A stretch of DNA of 64,000 bases from Prosthecodimorpha staleyi (GTDB lineage: Bacteria; Pseudomonadota; Alphaproteobacteria; Rhizobiales; Ancalomicrobiaceae). The stretch covers positions 62,001 to 126,000 of the forward strand of contig NZ_JAHHZF010000006.1 in NCBI RefSeq assembly GCF_018729455.1. Direction: 5' to 3'. Below, piece after piece: positions 53,492 to 62,870 of this stretch (position 1 is its first letter; every line of letters begins with the position of its first letter). The position numbers were made by a program, and so were the translations under genes. The notes under the pieces are model-generated. The model did no database searches and was not told the DNA's origin. It saw only the letters and a program-made list of their open reading frames with translations.

Positions 53492-54066
53492 CAGCGCGCC
53501 TCGCTCCAGTTGGACAGGACCTCGTCGACGGCGGGGCGCGGCCGGTCGAGCGGCTTCTCCTTCGGAGTGCCGATATGGACGAAGCCGACGAACCGCTCGC
53601 CCGGCCCGGCTCCGAGGAGTGCGGACGCCGCCACATCGTCCGCGCACCAGTCCGACACCCATTGGGCCGCGAAGCCGAGGGCGTGAGCGGCGAGGACTAG
53701 GTTCATGGTCGAGGCGCCGGCGGACAGGAACTGCTCCCATTCAGGAATCTTGGCATGGGTCGCGGCCTTGCTGATCACGCCGATCGTGACCGGCGAGCGC
53801 GAAAAGCGGCCGCGCTCCTGCTCGACGCGCTGGGCTTCGGCATTGGGGAAGCGCGCATGGTAGAGCGGCATCAGAAGTTCGCTCAGCCGCTCGCCCTGCT
53901 CGCGCCGGTACAGGATAAATCGCCAGGGCGTCAGCTTGCCGTGATCGGGTACGCGCGCGGCGATCTCGATCATCTGCCTTATATCGGCATCGCTCGGCGC
54001 AGGATCGCCGAGCAGGAAGGCCGAGACGGATCGGCGGGTCTTGAGGAGTTCGAGCGCGTCGGGCAT
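53491..54066 (-). CDS. Nitroreductase family protein
   Basis: A 191-residue FMN-dependent oxidoreductase. LLKTRRSVSAFLLGDPAPSD, ARVPDHGKLTPWRFILYRR and the late NLVLAAHALGFAAQWVSDW are typical of the family. The start at 54066 (MPDALELLKTRRS) matches the normal N-terminus; the longer frame is unsupported. First gene of a two-gene unit with the flavin reductase. Confidence 0.9.
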   Translation of the reverse strand: MPDALELLKTRRSVSAFLLGDPAPSDADIRQMIEIAARVPDHGKLTPWRFILYRREQGERLSELLMPLYHARFPNAEAQRVEQERGRFSRSPVTIGVISKAATHAKIPEWEQFLSAGASTMNLVLAAHALGFAAQWVSDWCADDVAASALLGAGPGERFVGFVHIGTPKEKPLDRPRPAVDEVLSNWSEAR

Positions 54067-54296
54067 GAGGAACTTTCGCGTGGCTTGGAACAGCTTTCGT
54101 GCCGAGGCAAAGCGGATCGCACCAGTCCTGTCAACGCATGGCTCCGATCCGCCCCATGCGCGGTTTCGCCGCAAAACATCCGGCCGGACCGCGCCGCACG
54201 GCTTGCGGATTGCGGCGCAGTCTCGTTTTCGCCATTCTCGTCACCGACATCTGCCGCGCCGCCATCGACCGGGCTCCGCTCCATCACGGGAACTTC

Positions 54297-55292
54297 ATGT
54301 CGCGCCGCCTCGCTTCGACCCTGCTGGCCCTGCTCCTCGCCATCGCGCCCACGGCCGCGCTGGCGCAGAGTGCGCCGGGACGAGGCCCCGCCCCGGCCGG
54401 TGCCGCTCCGCCTGCCGGCGGCGCTCCCGCCCCCGTCGCGCCGATCCCCTATGCGCCGAACCCGGCTCCGGCCATCCCCAATCCGCTGGCCCAGCCCGAT
54501 CTGCCGCGCGGCAAGCAGGTGCTGCGGTTGAGGGCCCTGGTCACTGACAACGGGCAGCCAATCCGTTCGGGTCTCGTCTGGCGGGTGTTCCAGGACACCA
54601 AGGAAACCGACGAGACCAAGCTGAAGCTGGTCGCCACCGCCGCCGGCGGCGAGGCCATGTTCCGGCTCGATCCGGGCTCCTATCTGGTCCATGCCGCCTA
54701 TGGGCGCGCCGGCGCCACCACCCGCGTGACGGTCGAGAAGGCCGAGCGGACCGAAACGCTGGTGCTCAATGCCGGCGGCATGCGGCTCGGCGCCGCCGTC
54801 GTCGGCGACCTGCCGGTCGACCAGGACCGCGTCACCTTCGACATCTATTCCAAGGATGCCGACCAGCGCGGCGACCGCCAGGCGCTGGTGATCGGCGCCA
54901 AGCCGGGCCGGGTCATCCGCCTCAATGCCGACACCTACCACGTGGTCTCCCACTACGGCGACCTGAACGCCGTGGTGCGCGCCGAGATCCACGTCAATCC
55001 CGGCAAGCTGACCGAGGCGACGGTCTACCACAAGGCCGCCAAGACGACGTTGAAGCTGGTCGCCGAGACCGGTGGCGAAGCCCTTGCCGGCGTCGACTGG
55101 CTGGTTCTGAGCCAACCCAACGGCGACCAGTTGACCGAGACCGTCGGCGCGTTCCCGTCCTTCGTCCTGGCGGAGGGCGAATATGCCGTCGTCGCCAAGC
55201 ACCAGGGTCAGGTCTATACGCGCAACTTCACCGTCGAGGCCGGCTACGACCGCGAGGTCGAACTGCTGGCCGACAAGCTCGAAAAGCCCTGA
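54297..55292 (+). CDS. Secreted protein of unknown function with beta-sandwich repeats
   Basis: A 331-residue protein with a signal peptide (about 1-25, cleavage after ALAQ). A Pro/Ala-rich stretch (about 30-68) is followed by about three repeated beta-domain units, each with a GG(E/x)...F-x-L-x-x-G-x-Y pattern (GGEAMFRLDPGSYLVHAAYG, LNADTYHVVSHYG, FVLAEGEYAVVAKHQG). The repeats resemble carboxypeptidase-regulatory/Ig-like folds. Function unknown; it may sit in the cell envelope. Divergent from the nitroreductase gene. Confidence 0.75.
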   Translation: MSRRLASTLLALLLAIAPTAALAQSAPGRGPAPAGAAPPAGGAPAPVAPIPYAPNPAPAIPNPLAQPDLPRGKQVLRLRALVTDNGQPIRSGLVWRVFQDTKETDETKLKLVATAAGGEAMFRLDPGSYLVHAAYGRAGATTRVTVEKAERTETLVLNAGGMRLGAAVVGDLPVDQDRVTFDIYSKDADQRGDRQALVIGAKPGRVIRLNADTYHVVSHYGDLNAVVRAEIHVNPGKLTEATVYHKAAKTTLKLVAETGGEALAGVDWLVLSQPNGDQLTETVGAFPSFVLAEGEYAVVAKHQGQVYTRNFTVEAGYDREVELLADKLEKP

Positions 55293-55422
55293 CGGTCCGC
55301 CCGGTCCCGACGGCGGGTCGCGGCCTCCGACGCAACAGCACGGAAATGGTCGGCGACACGCTGCGGAAATCGGTTGCGTGCATGGTGCCCGCCGGTCGGG
55401 GGACCCACGGGAATCACCATCC

Positions 55423-55866
55423 ATGCGCCATATCCGTATCGCTGCCCTTCTCGGTGCCGCTGCCGCCGCCTCGCTTCTCGCCGCCGCGCCGGCGTCGGCG
55501 CAGTCGCTGGAGGTCAAGAAGATGCGCGTCCAGCAGGAGGCCGACCTCTCGACCGCGCTGGCACTGACCAACAAGCGCTGCGGGCTGGACCTGAAGGCCG
55601 GCTTCGACTGGAAGAGCTTTGACGAGGCCGAGGTCTCAAAAAAGAACGTCGCGCCCTATTGCGCTGCCGCCCTCGATGCAATCGAGGATCTGTGCGGCGA
55701 CCAGCTCGGCAAGGACGCGCTCAAGGACAAGATCAAGACGCTAAGCTGCGCCGGCGCCAAGGAGCCGGGCGCCGCACTCTCGGACGGCACGCTGACCTTC
55801 TCGTTCAGCCTGACCCCGAACCAGAACAAGCTCCTGGTCCGCTCCTTCCTGGAAAGGAATCTCTGA
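55423..55866 (+). CDS. Secreted protein of unknown function
   Basis: A 147-residue protein with a signal peptide (about 1-26, ASA cleavage). The mature domain has four Cys (TNKRCGLD, APYCAAA, EDLCGD, LSCAGA), suggesting two disulfides, and ends in a strand-rich LTFSFSLTPNQNKLLVRSFL. No family recognised. The frame start at 55183 is rejected because the signal peptide begins at 55423. Confidence 0.7.
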   Translation: MRHIRIAALLGAAAAASLLAAAPASAQSLEVKKMRVQQEADLSTALALTNKRCGLDLKAGFDWKSFDEAEVSKKNVAPYCAAALDAIEDLCGDQLGKDALKDKIKTLSCAGAKEPGAALSDGTLTFSFSLTPNQNKLLVRSFLERNL

Positions 55867-55882
55867 CGGGATCCCCCCGGCA

Positions 55883-56590
55883 TCACCGCCCGGCGAAGCC
55901 GACGACGGCCGAGACGACCTGACCGTCGAGACCGGCGAAGCCATGATGGCCGGCGGCCTGGCACGGGTCGCCGCCATCCGCGCCGCCGTCGAGCCAGGTC
56001 ACGCTGGCCCGCCCGGCCGCCCAGGCCCGGAACGGCTCGACGCCGGCCGGCTGCGTGAAGCGGCAGCCGTCACGGCGGTGGTGGACGACCAGGGTGCGCG
56101 GCAGCGATCCGGCCGAACCGAGGATCTGGCTGACATTCGGCCCCGGCCCGGATTCGGGCGTCAGAAAGCCGGAGGTCAGTACCAGCTTGTCGGGTCGCAC
56201 GCCGGCCGCGATCGCCTCCGCGGCGCGCTGCGTGCCGCGGCTGGTCCCGACCATCGTCACGGGGCGGGCGATCGCCGCCATGGTCTGCACCGCGGTGCCG
56301 AGATCGGCGCCCCGATCGGGCAGCAGCACTGCGAAGCCGGCCGAGACATAGGACTGCCGGGTGCGCACCAACTGGTTGCCGCGCAGGCCCGTGAAGCTGC
56401 CGTTCGCCCCGATATTCAGAACCCCGTCGCCGCCGGCGAGCAGGATGATGCTGCCGCGCGCCTTGCCGGCGGGCTTGATGAGAACGCCGCTGGCGCCGCC
56501 GAGCGTAACGGTCTCGTCGGCACCGGCCGGATTGGCCGCGATCACCATCAATGCCAGTGCGGCCGACGCCGCCCGTCCCCTGCCCGACAT
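55883..56590 (-). CDS. Secreted alpha/beta-hydrolase-like protein
   Basis: A 235-residue protein with a signal peptide (about 1-27). SIILLAGGDGVLNIGANGSF marks the oxyanion region, VGTSRGTQRAAEA the nucleophile elbow (G-T-S-R-G), and a late GHHGFAGLDG the possible catalytic His. It resembles small periplasmic hydrolases of unknown substrate. GGGAGG precedes ATG 56590. Convergent with the preceding secreted protein gene. Confidence 0.7.
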   Translation of the reverse strand: MSGRGRAASAALALMVIAANPAGADETVTLGGASGVLIKPAGKARGSIILLAGGDGVLNIGANGSFTGLRGNQLVRTRQSYVSAGFAVLLPDRGADLGTAVQTMAAIARPVTMVGTSRGTQRAAEAIAAGVRPDKLVLTSGFLTPESGPGPNVSQILGSAGSLPRTLVVHHRRDGCRFTQPAGVEPFRAWAAGRASVTWLDGGADGGDPCQAAGHHGFAGLDGQVVSAVVGFAGR

Positions 56591-56621
56591 GTGCGAAGCC
56601 TCCCGACGGCCGCAAAGGGTC

Positions 56622-57143
56622 CTATTTTCCGAAGCAGATGCTCTCGAAACGCTTGATGGCGGCAGCCGGCGGCCCGGACGGGGCGAGCACGATCTCCCGC
56701 GAAGCAAGCTTCAGCTGGATCGGCCCCGCCCCGGCGAGAACCGGCAACAGCGTGGCGCGCAAGGACTTGCGGGTCGCCGCGTCGGCCTCGATATTCGCTT
56801 CAAAGCGCGACGTGACGCCGCCATCGTCGCCGTCGCCGATCGAACCCTGGAAGTCGATGCTGCCGCCGCCGCTGCGCAGGGTCAGCTTCGCCTCGCCGTC
56901 CGGGCGCTTCGGGATCAGGCCGGCGGTATAGACATCGAAACTGTCGACATCGCGCAGGCAGGCCAAGGTCAGTTCGCGCCGACCGTCCTTCTCAGCGACA
57001 TAGTGCAGGAAGACGCGCTTGCGCGGATCCGTGCCGATCGACCAGCCGGCCTTGTCGCCCGGATCGGCCTGCGCCGATGCCGGCCCGAACAGGATCGCGA
57101 GGCCCAGAAGGGCAAGGCTCGTGACGAGGCACATGAGGCGCAT
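56622..57143 (-). CDS. Secreted protein of unknown function
   Basis: A 173-residue protein with a signal peptide (about 1-23, ASA). WSIGTDPRKRVFLHYVAEKD followed by LTLACLRDVDSFDVYTAGL and a C-terminal FESICFGK suggest a small beta-rich domain with one disulfide. No function recognised. It lies 31 bases upstream of the secreted hydrolase gene on the same strand, so they may be co-transcribed. Confidence 0.65.
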   Translation of the reverse strand: MRLMCLVTSLALLGLAILFGPASAQADPGDKAGWSIGTDPRKRVFLHYVAEKDGRRELTLACLRDVDSFDVYTAGLIPKRPDGEAKLTLRSGGGSIDFQGSIGDGDDGGVTSRFEANIEADAATRKSLRATLLPVLAGAGPIQLKLASREIVLAPSGPPAAAIKRFESICFGK

Positions 57144-57254
57144 GGCGATTTCCCTGTCGACCCGAGCGAGTGAGCCACTACCACATGAAAGCGTCAAGAC
57201 GGACGGACCTGGGCGTCGGCCCTGGCCGGCGCCGGTGACGATCGCCGCATCCGA

Positions 57255-58247
57255 TCACTGAGGTCGGCCCGGGAGGGGTTTCGATGGGACCGATTGCGGC
57301 ACGCGCCGCCGCGCCTCGCCGGGCGAGCATCCGAAGCGCGTCCGATAGGCGCGATAGAAGGTCGATACCGAGTTGAAGCCGCAATCGAAGGCGATGGCCG
57401 CAACCGTCGCGGAAGCCGGCTCGATGCCGTGCAGCAGGTCGTAGGCCCGCCGCAGGCGCGCCTCCAGGACCTCGCGGCCGACACTCGTCCCGAACTCGGC
57501 CAGGAGGCCCTGCACGGTTCGCTCGGACAGCCCGAAATCGCGTCCGACCGAGGCAGCATCGATGTCCGGTTCCATCGCGCGGCGCCTGATGGCGGTGAGG
57601 ATGAGGCGCGCTCTCGCCGCGACCGCCGCGCGCGCCCGATCGCCGCGCCGATCCTGGGCCCCGAAGGCGAGACCGACGAGATCGGTGAGGTGCTGCGTCG
57701 CCAACGCCTCGCCGTCCGGACCGGACAACGGATCGGCGATCAGGCCGAGGGCATAGCGAAGCAGGAGCCGGGCCGCACCGGGATCGGCCGGAGCCCGGCA
57801 CGTCCGGTCGCCCAGCGCCAGGCCGGACGCCGCAACATCCGCTCCGGAAATCACGACGGCCACCGCGGCTCCGCCGTCCGGGGCCAGCGTCCGGTGCGGA
57901 CGAGTATGATCGAGCAACGTGATGGCGCCCTGATCGAGAACCATGTCCCGGCCGGCTTGCGACGCGACCTTTCTGGCCCCGCCGACATTCGCGAAAATGA
58001 AGAAGGCCTGATCGCGATCCCGAGCGATCGCCTCGGCCGTGCGGTTGCCGACGGCCGATGTCGCGTCGGCGCGTCCGACCTCGCATCCCGGCAACCGCAG
58101 CAGTTCGACCGAGCCGCGAAATCCGTCCTCCCGGGGACAGTGGAAAGAAACACCATTGCCCGACAGGCAATCCGCCCAGCGCCGCACCCTGGCGGCATCA
58201 CTCAGGCGGGGTCCGAGTTGTTCCGTCGAAAATCGCCATGTCGGCAT
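57255..58247 (-). CDS. AraC family transcriptional regulator
   Basis: A 330-residue regulator. The N-terminal half (about 1-200) resembles the AraC-binding-like domain of AraC_binding_2 proteins (SFHCPREDGFRGSVELLRLPG, AITLLDHTRPHRTL). The C-terminal HTH region has ARDFGLSERTVQGLL-like RDFGLSERTVQGLLAEFG, then IAFDCGFNSVSTFYRAYRTRFGCSPGEAR, the second helix-turn-helix. GAGG lies about 10 bases upstream of ATG 58247. Its target is not evident; the neighbours have no shared theme. Confidence 0.9.
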   Translation of the reverse strand: MPTWRFSTEQLGPRLSDAARVRRWADCLSGNGVSFHCPREDGFRGSVELLRLPGCEVGRADATSAVGNRTAEAIARDRDQAFFIFANVGGARKVASQAGRDMVLDQGAITLLDHTRPHRTLAPDGGAAVAVVISGADVAASGLALGDRTCRAPADPGAARLLLRYALGLIADPLSGPDGEALATQHLTDLVGLAFGAQDRRGDRARAAVAARARLILTAIRRRAMEPDIDAASVGRDFGLSERTVQGLLAEFGTSVGREVLEARLRRAYDLLHGIEPASATVAAIAFDCGFNSVSTFYRAYRTRFGCSPGEARRRVPQSVPSKPLPGRPQ

Positions 58248-58481
58248 GGGAGCGGCCTCCTGAACCCGACCGACCGCCTTCATCACATGCAGCGATCACA
58301 ATACATCGGAAGGCTAGCACAGACCGGAAATGTCTCAATGGCAGACCATCGGCGCCGTGTTCCCATCGGGCGCAGGCCATCCGCGGCGTCTGGGAAGACG
58401 GCATGACCGGCGGCTGAAACGATGGACGGGCGGAACGGTCGCGCTGCAGCTCCACCCCCGACCGTCGCGGAGGCATCCGTC

Positions 58482-58733
58482 ATGCGGAATCTCTTTCTTG
58501 CAGCCGCCCTCATCCTCGCGGCCACCTCCGGCTCGGAGGCCCAGATCGTCAACAAGCCGCCGAAGGGCGCTCAACAATGTCTGCGGGTCGATTCAACCGT
58601 CGGGCCGAACCAGACCCTGCTCGGCAAGAAATGCACCTGGAAATATGGCTGCCGCTGCACGGGCTCGTCCTGCACCGGCCCCACCGGTGAGCCGGTCTAT
58701 CGCAACGTCGTCTGCACGCAGCTTCCCGGCTGA
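58482..58733 (+). CDS. Small secreted Cys-rich protein
   Basis: An 83-residue protein with a signal peptide (about 1-20, EAQ) and a 60-residue mature part containing six Cys (QQCLRV, KKCTWKYGCRCTGSSCTG, VVCTQ), enough for three disulfides. The GGAGG 8-12 bases before the ATG supports translation. No family recognised; a compact envelope or inhibitor-like protein is possible. Confidence 0.6.
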   Translation: MRNLFLAAALILAATSGSEAQIVNKPPKGAQQCLRVDSTVGPNQTLLGKKCTWKYGCRCTGSSCTGPTGEPVYRNVVCTQLPG

Positions 58734-58764
58734 TCCGGCGGGCGTCCGTGCCCTGACGCAAAGC

Positions 58765-58795
58765 GTCCGGAGCCGCACGCTGTGCGGCCCCGGAC
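58765..58795. terminator. Bidirectional intrinsic terminator
   Basis: A stem of 6 plus 7 bp with one mismatch and a 3-base loop (GTCCGG-a-GCCGCAC/GTGCGGC-c-CCGGAC). It lies between the convergent small Cys-rich gene and thrS. Confidence 0.75.
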
Positions 58796-58807
58796 GGCAG
58801 GTCAGGA

Positions 58808-60781
58808 TCAGCCCGTGCCGGCGCGGGCGCGCTTCACGTCCGGCGGGGTCGCCTCGTCGATGAGGGTGGCGAGGGCCTCGTCGAACTTCACCACCCGGTT
58901 CTCGTTGGAGCCGAGCCGGCGCACCGCCACGGTCGCCTCCTCGGCCTCGCGCTTGCCGCAGACCAGGATCACCGGGACTTTGGCCAGCGAGTGCTCGCGC
59001 ACCTTGTAGTTGATCTTTTCGTTGCGCAGATCCAGCTCGGCGCGGATGCCGGCCGCCATCAACCGCCGGCGCACGGTCTCGGCGTAGCCGTCGGCATCGG
59101 ACGTGATGGTCGCCACCACGACCTGGACCGGGGCGATCCAGAGCGGGAAATGGCCGGCATAGTTCTCGATCAGGATGCCGGTGAAGCGTTCCATCGAGCC
59201 GCAGATGGCGCGATGGATCATCACCGGCGTCTTCTTCGAGCCGTCGGCGTCGATGTAAAAGGCCTCGAACCGGTCCGGCAGGTTGAAGTCGACCTGGGTC
59301 GTGCCGCATTGCCACTCACGGCCGATCGCGTCCTTCAGCGTGTATTCGAACTTCGGTCCGTAGAAGGCGCCCTCGCCCAGGTTGAGCGCGATCTTGATGC
59401 GGCCGCCGGATTCCTCGGCAATCTGCTCGAGCACCTGGGTCATGATGGCCTCGGCGCGGTCCCAGAGATCGTCGGAGCCGACGCGCTTCTCTGGCCGGGT
59501 CGACAGCTTGACCTCGATCTCCTCAAAGCCGAAATCCGCGTAGACCGACAGGATCAGGTCGTTGATCTTCAGGCATTCCGCCGCCATCTGGTCTTCGGTG
59601 CAGAAGATGTGCGCGTCGTCCTGGGTGAAGCCGCGCACGCGCATCAGGCCGTGCATGGCGCCCGACGCCTCATAGCGGTGCACGATGCCGAATTCGGCCA
59701 TGCGGATCGGCAGATCCCGGTAGGACTTCAGGCCGTGCTTGAAGATCTGCAGGTGGCCCGGGCAGTTCATCGGCTTGAGGGCGAAGACGCGCTTGTCTTC
59801 GGTGTCCTCGCCGGCCGACTGCACCGCGAACATGTTCTCCTTGTACCAGCCCCAATGGCCGGAGGTCTCCCACAGCACCTTGTCGAGCACCTGCGGGGCG
59901 TTGACCTCCATGTAGTCGCCCTTCAGGCGGCGGCGCATGTAGGCGATCAGTTCCTGGAAGATCGTCCAGCCCTTGGCGTGCCAGAAGACGACGCCCGGCC
60001 CCTCCTCCTGGAAGTGGAACAGGTCCATCTCGCGGCCGAGCTTGCGGTGGTCGCGCTTCTCGGCCTCCTCGAGCATATGCACATAGGCGGCAAGATCGGC
60101 GTCGTTGGTCCAGGCCGTGCCGTAGATGCGCGACAGCATCGGCCGGGTGGAATCGCCGCGCCAATAGGCGCCGGCCACCTTCATCAGCTTGAAGGAATTG
60201 CCGATCTGCCCGGTCGAGGCCATGTGCGGGCCGCGGCAGAGGTCGAACCAGTCGCCCTGGTAGTAGATCTTCAGATCCTGGTCGGCCGGGATCGCCTCGA
60301 CCAGTTCGACCTTGAAGGCCTCGCCCTTGTCGGCAAAGACCTGGCGGGCCTTGTCGCGGCTCCAGACTTCCTTGGTGAAGGGTTTGTTGCGCGCGATGAT
60401 CTCGCGCATGCGCTTCTCGATCTGGCCGAGCTCCTCCAGCGTGAAGGGCTGCCCGGGGCGATAGAAGTCGTAATAGAAGCCGTTGTCGATGACCGGACCG
60501 ATGGTCACCTGGGTGCCCGGAAAGAGTTCCTGGACGGCCTCGGCCATGACATGCGCGCAGTCGTGGCGGATCAGTTCCAGCGCTTCCGGATCCTCGCGGG
60601 TGACGAACTGCAGGTGCGCGTCGGAGACGATCGGATCGCGCAGGTCGCTCAGCCGGCCGTCGAGCTTGACGGCGATGGCCTTCTTGGCGAGCGACTTGGC
60701 GATGGATTCGGCCACGGCGAGCCCGGTCGTGCCGGCCTCGAATTCGCGTTTCGCGCCATCCGGGAAGGTGATCTGGATCAT
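58808..60781 (-). CDS. thrS: Threonyl-tRNA synthetase
   Basis: A 657-residue class II synthetase. The TGS domain is N-terminal ([17 protein letters not shown]), the editing domain follows with [16 protein letters not shown] and the later SLCRGPH-like [10 protein letters not shown], and the catalytic core has [49 protein letters not shown] and [11 protein letters not shown]. The anticodon-binding domain closes with [23 protein letters not shown]. Length is standard. The frame start at 61021 is an extension into yidD. Confidence 0.98.
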   Translation of the reverse strand: MIQITFPDGAKREFEAGTTGLAVAESIAKSLAKKAIAVKLDGRLSDLRDPIVSDAHLQFVTREDPEALELIRHDCAHVMAEAVQELFPGTQVTIGPVIDNGFYYDFYRPGQPFTLEELGQIEKRMREIIARNKPFTKEVWSRDKARQVFADKGEAFKVELVEAIPADQDLKIYYQGDWFDLCRGPHMASTGQIGNSFKLMKVAGAYWRGDSTRPMLSRIYGTAWTNDADLAAYVHMLEEAEKRDHRKLGREMDLFHFQEEGPGVVFWHAKGWTIFQELIAYMRRRLKGDYMEVNAPQVLDKVLWETSGHWGWYKENMFAVQSAGEDTEDKRVFALKPMNCPGHLQIFKHGLKSYRDLPIRMAEFGIVHRYEASGAMHGLMRVRGFTQDDAHIFCTEDQMAAECLKINDLILSVYADFGFEEIEVKLSTRPEKRVGSDDLWDRAEAIMTQVLEQIAEESGGRIKIALNLGEGAFYGPKFEYTLKDAIGREWQCGTTQVDFNLPDRFEAFYIDADGSKKTPVMIHRAICGSMERFTGILIENYAGHFPLWIAPVQVVVATITSDADGYAETVRRRLMAAGIRAELDLRNEKINYKVREHSLAKVPVILVCGKREAEEATVAVRRLGSNENRVVKFDEALATLIDEATPPDVKRARAGTG

Positions 60782-60851
60782 GGTTTTCCTCCGGCTCACT
60801 CCCGGCGACGAACCCGGGTAAGCCTTTCTGGGTCTGACGTTTGTCGAGGGT

Positions 60852-61187
60852 TCAGAACCTGTCGACGATGTGCCGGCCGGTCCAGCGGCCGTAGCGCCAG
60901 GGCATATACCAGCAGGCCTGGGGCGGCAACTCGGCCGGAACCGGATCGATGCCCGACGATCCCCACGGTGCGCAGCGCAAAATCCGGGCAAGACCGATCC
61001 ATCCGCCGGCCCACAGCCCATGCCGCGCGATCGCCTCTTCGGTATAGTCCGAGCAGGTCGGCAGATAGCGGCAGGTCCGCCCCATAAAAGCCGAAAAAGT
61101 GTAGCGATAGAGCCGGATCAGTCCGCGGGCCAGGAGGACGTGGGGCCCCCGGCGGATCGGCCCTTCGCCTTGGCAGTGCCTGCACAT
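60852..61187 (-). CDS. yidD: Membrane protein insertion efficiency factor YidD
   Basis: A 111-residue protein with the diagnostic [19 protein letters not shown] followed by [17 protein letters not shown]. An N-terminal [19 protein letters not shown] segment gives membrane association. It assists YidC-dependent insertion. The start at 61187 gives the normal length plus a short leader MCRHCQGEG with an extra CxxC. Confidence 0.93.
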   Translation of the reverse strand: MCRHCQGEGPIRRGPHVLLARGLIRLYRYTFSAFMGRTCRYLPTCSDYTEEAIARHGLWAGGWIGLARILRCAPWGSSGIDPVPAELPPQACWYMPWRYGRWTGRHIVDRF

Positions 61188-61248
61188 CGCGCCTCCGCTC
61201 CGCCTCCCCAGCCGTGACTTCCGCTCCCGCGCCGAGATCGGAGGGAGA

Positions 61249-61806
61249 ATGTCCGACGACGCCGTCCTGATCACCCGTGCCGTCCATTTCGCAGCGGTCC
61301 ACCACAAGGACCAGCAGCGCAAGGGGATCGACCGCGATCCATACATGAACCACCTGGCGGAAGTCGCCGCCTTTGTGGCCGCGGCCGATGCGGCCCCGGA
61401 TGCCGAGGTGATCGCCGCCGCCTATCTGCACGACACGGTCGAGGACACGGTCGTGACCCATGCCGACCTCATCGACGGCTTCGGTGCGCGCGTGGCCGGC
61501 CTGGTCGCCGAGGTGACCGACGACAAGTCGCTGCCCAAGGCCGAGCGCAAGCGCCTGCAGATCGAGCATGCCGCAACCCTCAGCCCCGAGGCGCGGCTGA
61601 TCAAGATTGCGGACAAGATCTCGAACGTGCGCTCCCTGGTGCACAGCCCGCCGCATGACTGGGCCCATGAGCGGCTGGTCGACTATGTCGCCTGGGCGCG
61701 GCAGGTGGTCGAGCGCATGCGCGGCACCGACGCCAGGCTGGAAGCCACCTTCGACCGCGTCGCCGCCGAGGCCGACCGGCACTTTGCTCGGCCTGAACCG
61801 GCGTGA
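61249..61806 (+). CDS. HD-domain protein, MESH1/SpoT-hydrolase-like
   Basis: A 185-residue HD phosphohydrolase. Metal-binding blocks are AVHHKDQQRKG with YMNHLAEVA, the AAYLHDTVEDT HD pair, and LIKIADKISNVRSL. The pattern matches the (p)ppGpp hydrolase half of Rel/SpoT and the stand-alone MESH1-type enzymes, which hydrolyse ppGpp and NADPH. No synthetase domain is present. GGAGGG lies 8-13 bases before the ATG. Confidence 0.88.
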   Translation: MSDDAVLITRAVHFAAVHHKDQQRKGIDRDPYMNHLAEVAAFVAAADAAPDAEVIAAAYLHDTVEDTVVTHADLIDGFGARVAGLVAEVTDDKSLPKAERKRLQIEHAATLSPEARLIKIADKISNVRSLVHSPPHDWAHERLVDYVAWARQVVERMRGTDARLEATFDRVAAEADRHFARPEPA

Positions 61807-61913
61807 AACCGTGAAGCCGTAGCGCCGTGATCCCGTTTTGCCGCCATCTCGGCACGGATGCGGCACCTCTCGGATTCAACCATTCGATCTAAAATTACAC
61901 TCAAAAGATGCAA

Positions 61914-61949
61914 AAAGCCGCACAGACGACTTGGCGTCTGAGCGGCTTT
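61914..61949 (+). terminator. Hairpin after the HD gene (terminator or small RNA)
   Basis: AAAGCCGC-a-CAGACG, a 6-base loop, then CGTCTG-a-GCGGCTTT: 14 paired bases with one A-A mismatch. It is 108 bases past the HD gene stop. It may be a terminator or the 3' end of a small RNA; no long T-run follows. Confidence 0.5.
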
Positions 61950-62020
61950 CGCGACAAAGTCATGCACCCGGCCGTCGTCGGGTGTGCAAGCCGACACGCC
62001 TCGGCAAGGAGGTGACGGTC

Positions 62021-62380
62021 ATGGTGAAGATGACCATCACGCTCCGGCTCGGAAAGTGGAGAGTCACGATCTCCATTTCCCGGTCAGTCCGGCAGGGGGA
62101 TGGCCGCGAGGCCATTCCCCTAGCCTGCTGGCAGCATACACCGAAGGTTGCCGGTCCGGAAGACGCATCGTGGACCGGTCGCCGGCCAAACAGCCCCGCC
62201 GCCGGCCCAATCAGACGGTCTCGGCCGCAGCGCGGCGCTTCGCCTCGATCTGGTCCATGGCGGCGACGACCGCGTCGAAGGTCAGCAGGGTCGAGGCGTG
62301 GCGCGCCTTGTAGCTACGCACCGGTTCCAGATATTTCGCCTCCTCGAAGCGGCCTTCCGGCGGGGCGCCATTCTCCTTGA
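62021..62380 (+). CDS. Possible small ORF with consensus ribosome site
   Basis: An almost perfect Shine-Dalgarno, AAGGAGGTGA (62006-62015), lies five bases before an ATG that opens [20 protein letters not shown]. The first 25 residues alternate hydrophobic and charged residues. The frame continues for 119 codons but from about codon 65 it overlaps the 3' end of the minus-strand Fe-S scaffold gene and reads as Arg/Pro-rich shadow sequence. Only the early part looks meaningful, and it may be a short leader or toxin-like peptide rather than a full protein. Apart from this and the hairpin, the 404-base gap has nothing else I recognise. Confidence 0.25.
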   Translation: MVKMTITLRLGKWRVTISISRSVRQGDGREAIPLACWQHTPKVAGPEDASWTGRRPNSPAAGPIRRSRPQRGASPRSGPWRRRPRRRSAGSRRGAPCSYAPVPDISPPRSGLPAGRHSP

Positions 62381-62663
62381 GCATGCGGCGGACGGTTTCG
62401 CGGAGGTCGCGCAATTCGGCGGCGCTCGCACCGACGACATGGCGCGCCATGATCGACGACGAGGCCTGGCCGAGCGCGCAGGCCTTCACGTCATGGGCAA
62501 AATCGGTGACCACATCGCCGTCCATCTTGAGATCCACCGTGACGGTCGAGCCGCACAGGCGCGAATGGGCGGTGGCGCTGGCGTCCGGATCGGCGAGGCG
62601 GCCGAGCCGGGGAATGTTGCCGGCCAGTTCGAGGATCTTCTTGTTGTAGACATCGTCGATCAT
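62211..62663 (-). CDS. IscU/SufU-like iron-sulfur scaffold protein
   Basis: A 150-residue Fe-S cluster assembly scaffold: [30 protein letters not shown] (first Cys), [15 protein letters not shown] (second Cys), and late [15 protein letters not shown] where IscU usually has its third Cys but this protein has none. The absence seems characteristic of a subgroup in Rhizobiales rather than a mutation (inference). Start 62663 (MIDDVYNKK) matches the family. Confidence 0.88.
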   Translation of the reverse strand: MIDDVYNKKILELAGNIPRLGRLADPDASATAHSRLCGSTVTVDLKMDGDVVTDFAHDVKACALGQASSSIMARHVVGASAAELRDLRETVRRMLKENGAPPEGRFEEAKYLEPVRSYKARHASTLLTFDAVVAAMDQIEAKRRAAAETV

Positions 62664-62870
62664 GGGCAGCGCTTCCCACAGGATGCGACGCATCGTCCGG
62701 GCGTCCGGTCCTGCCGGCGAGCCTTATCGAGGCGTCAAAAAGAACTATATAGTCGATCCCAGCAGAGCTCGCATCCCGGCGCCGTCACGAAGGACGGAGG
62801 GGCGCGTGGTCCGAAACGCCAGCGGGGCCGTATGTTGAGGGAACCACGAGAAAGCCGGGAGATCTTCCCC

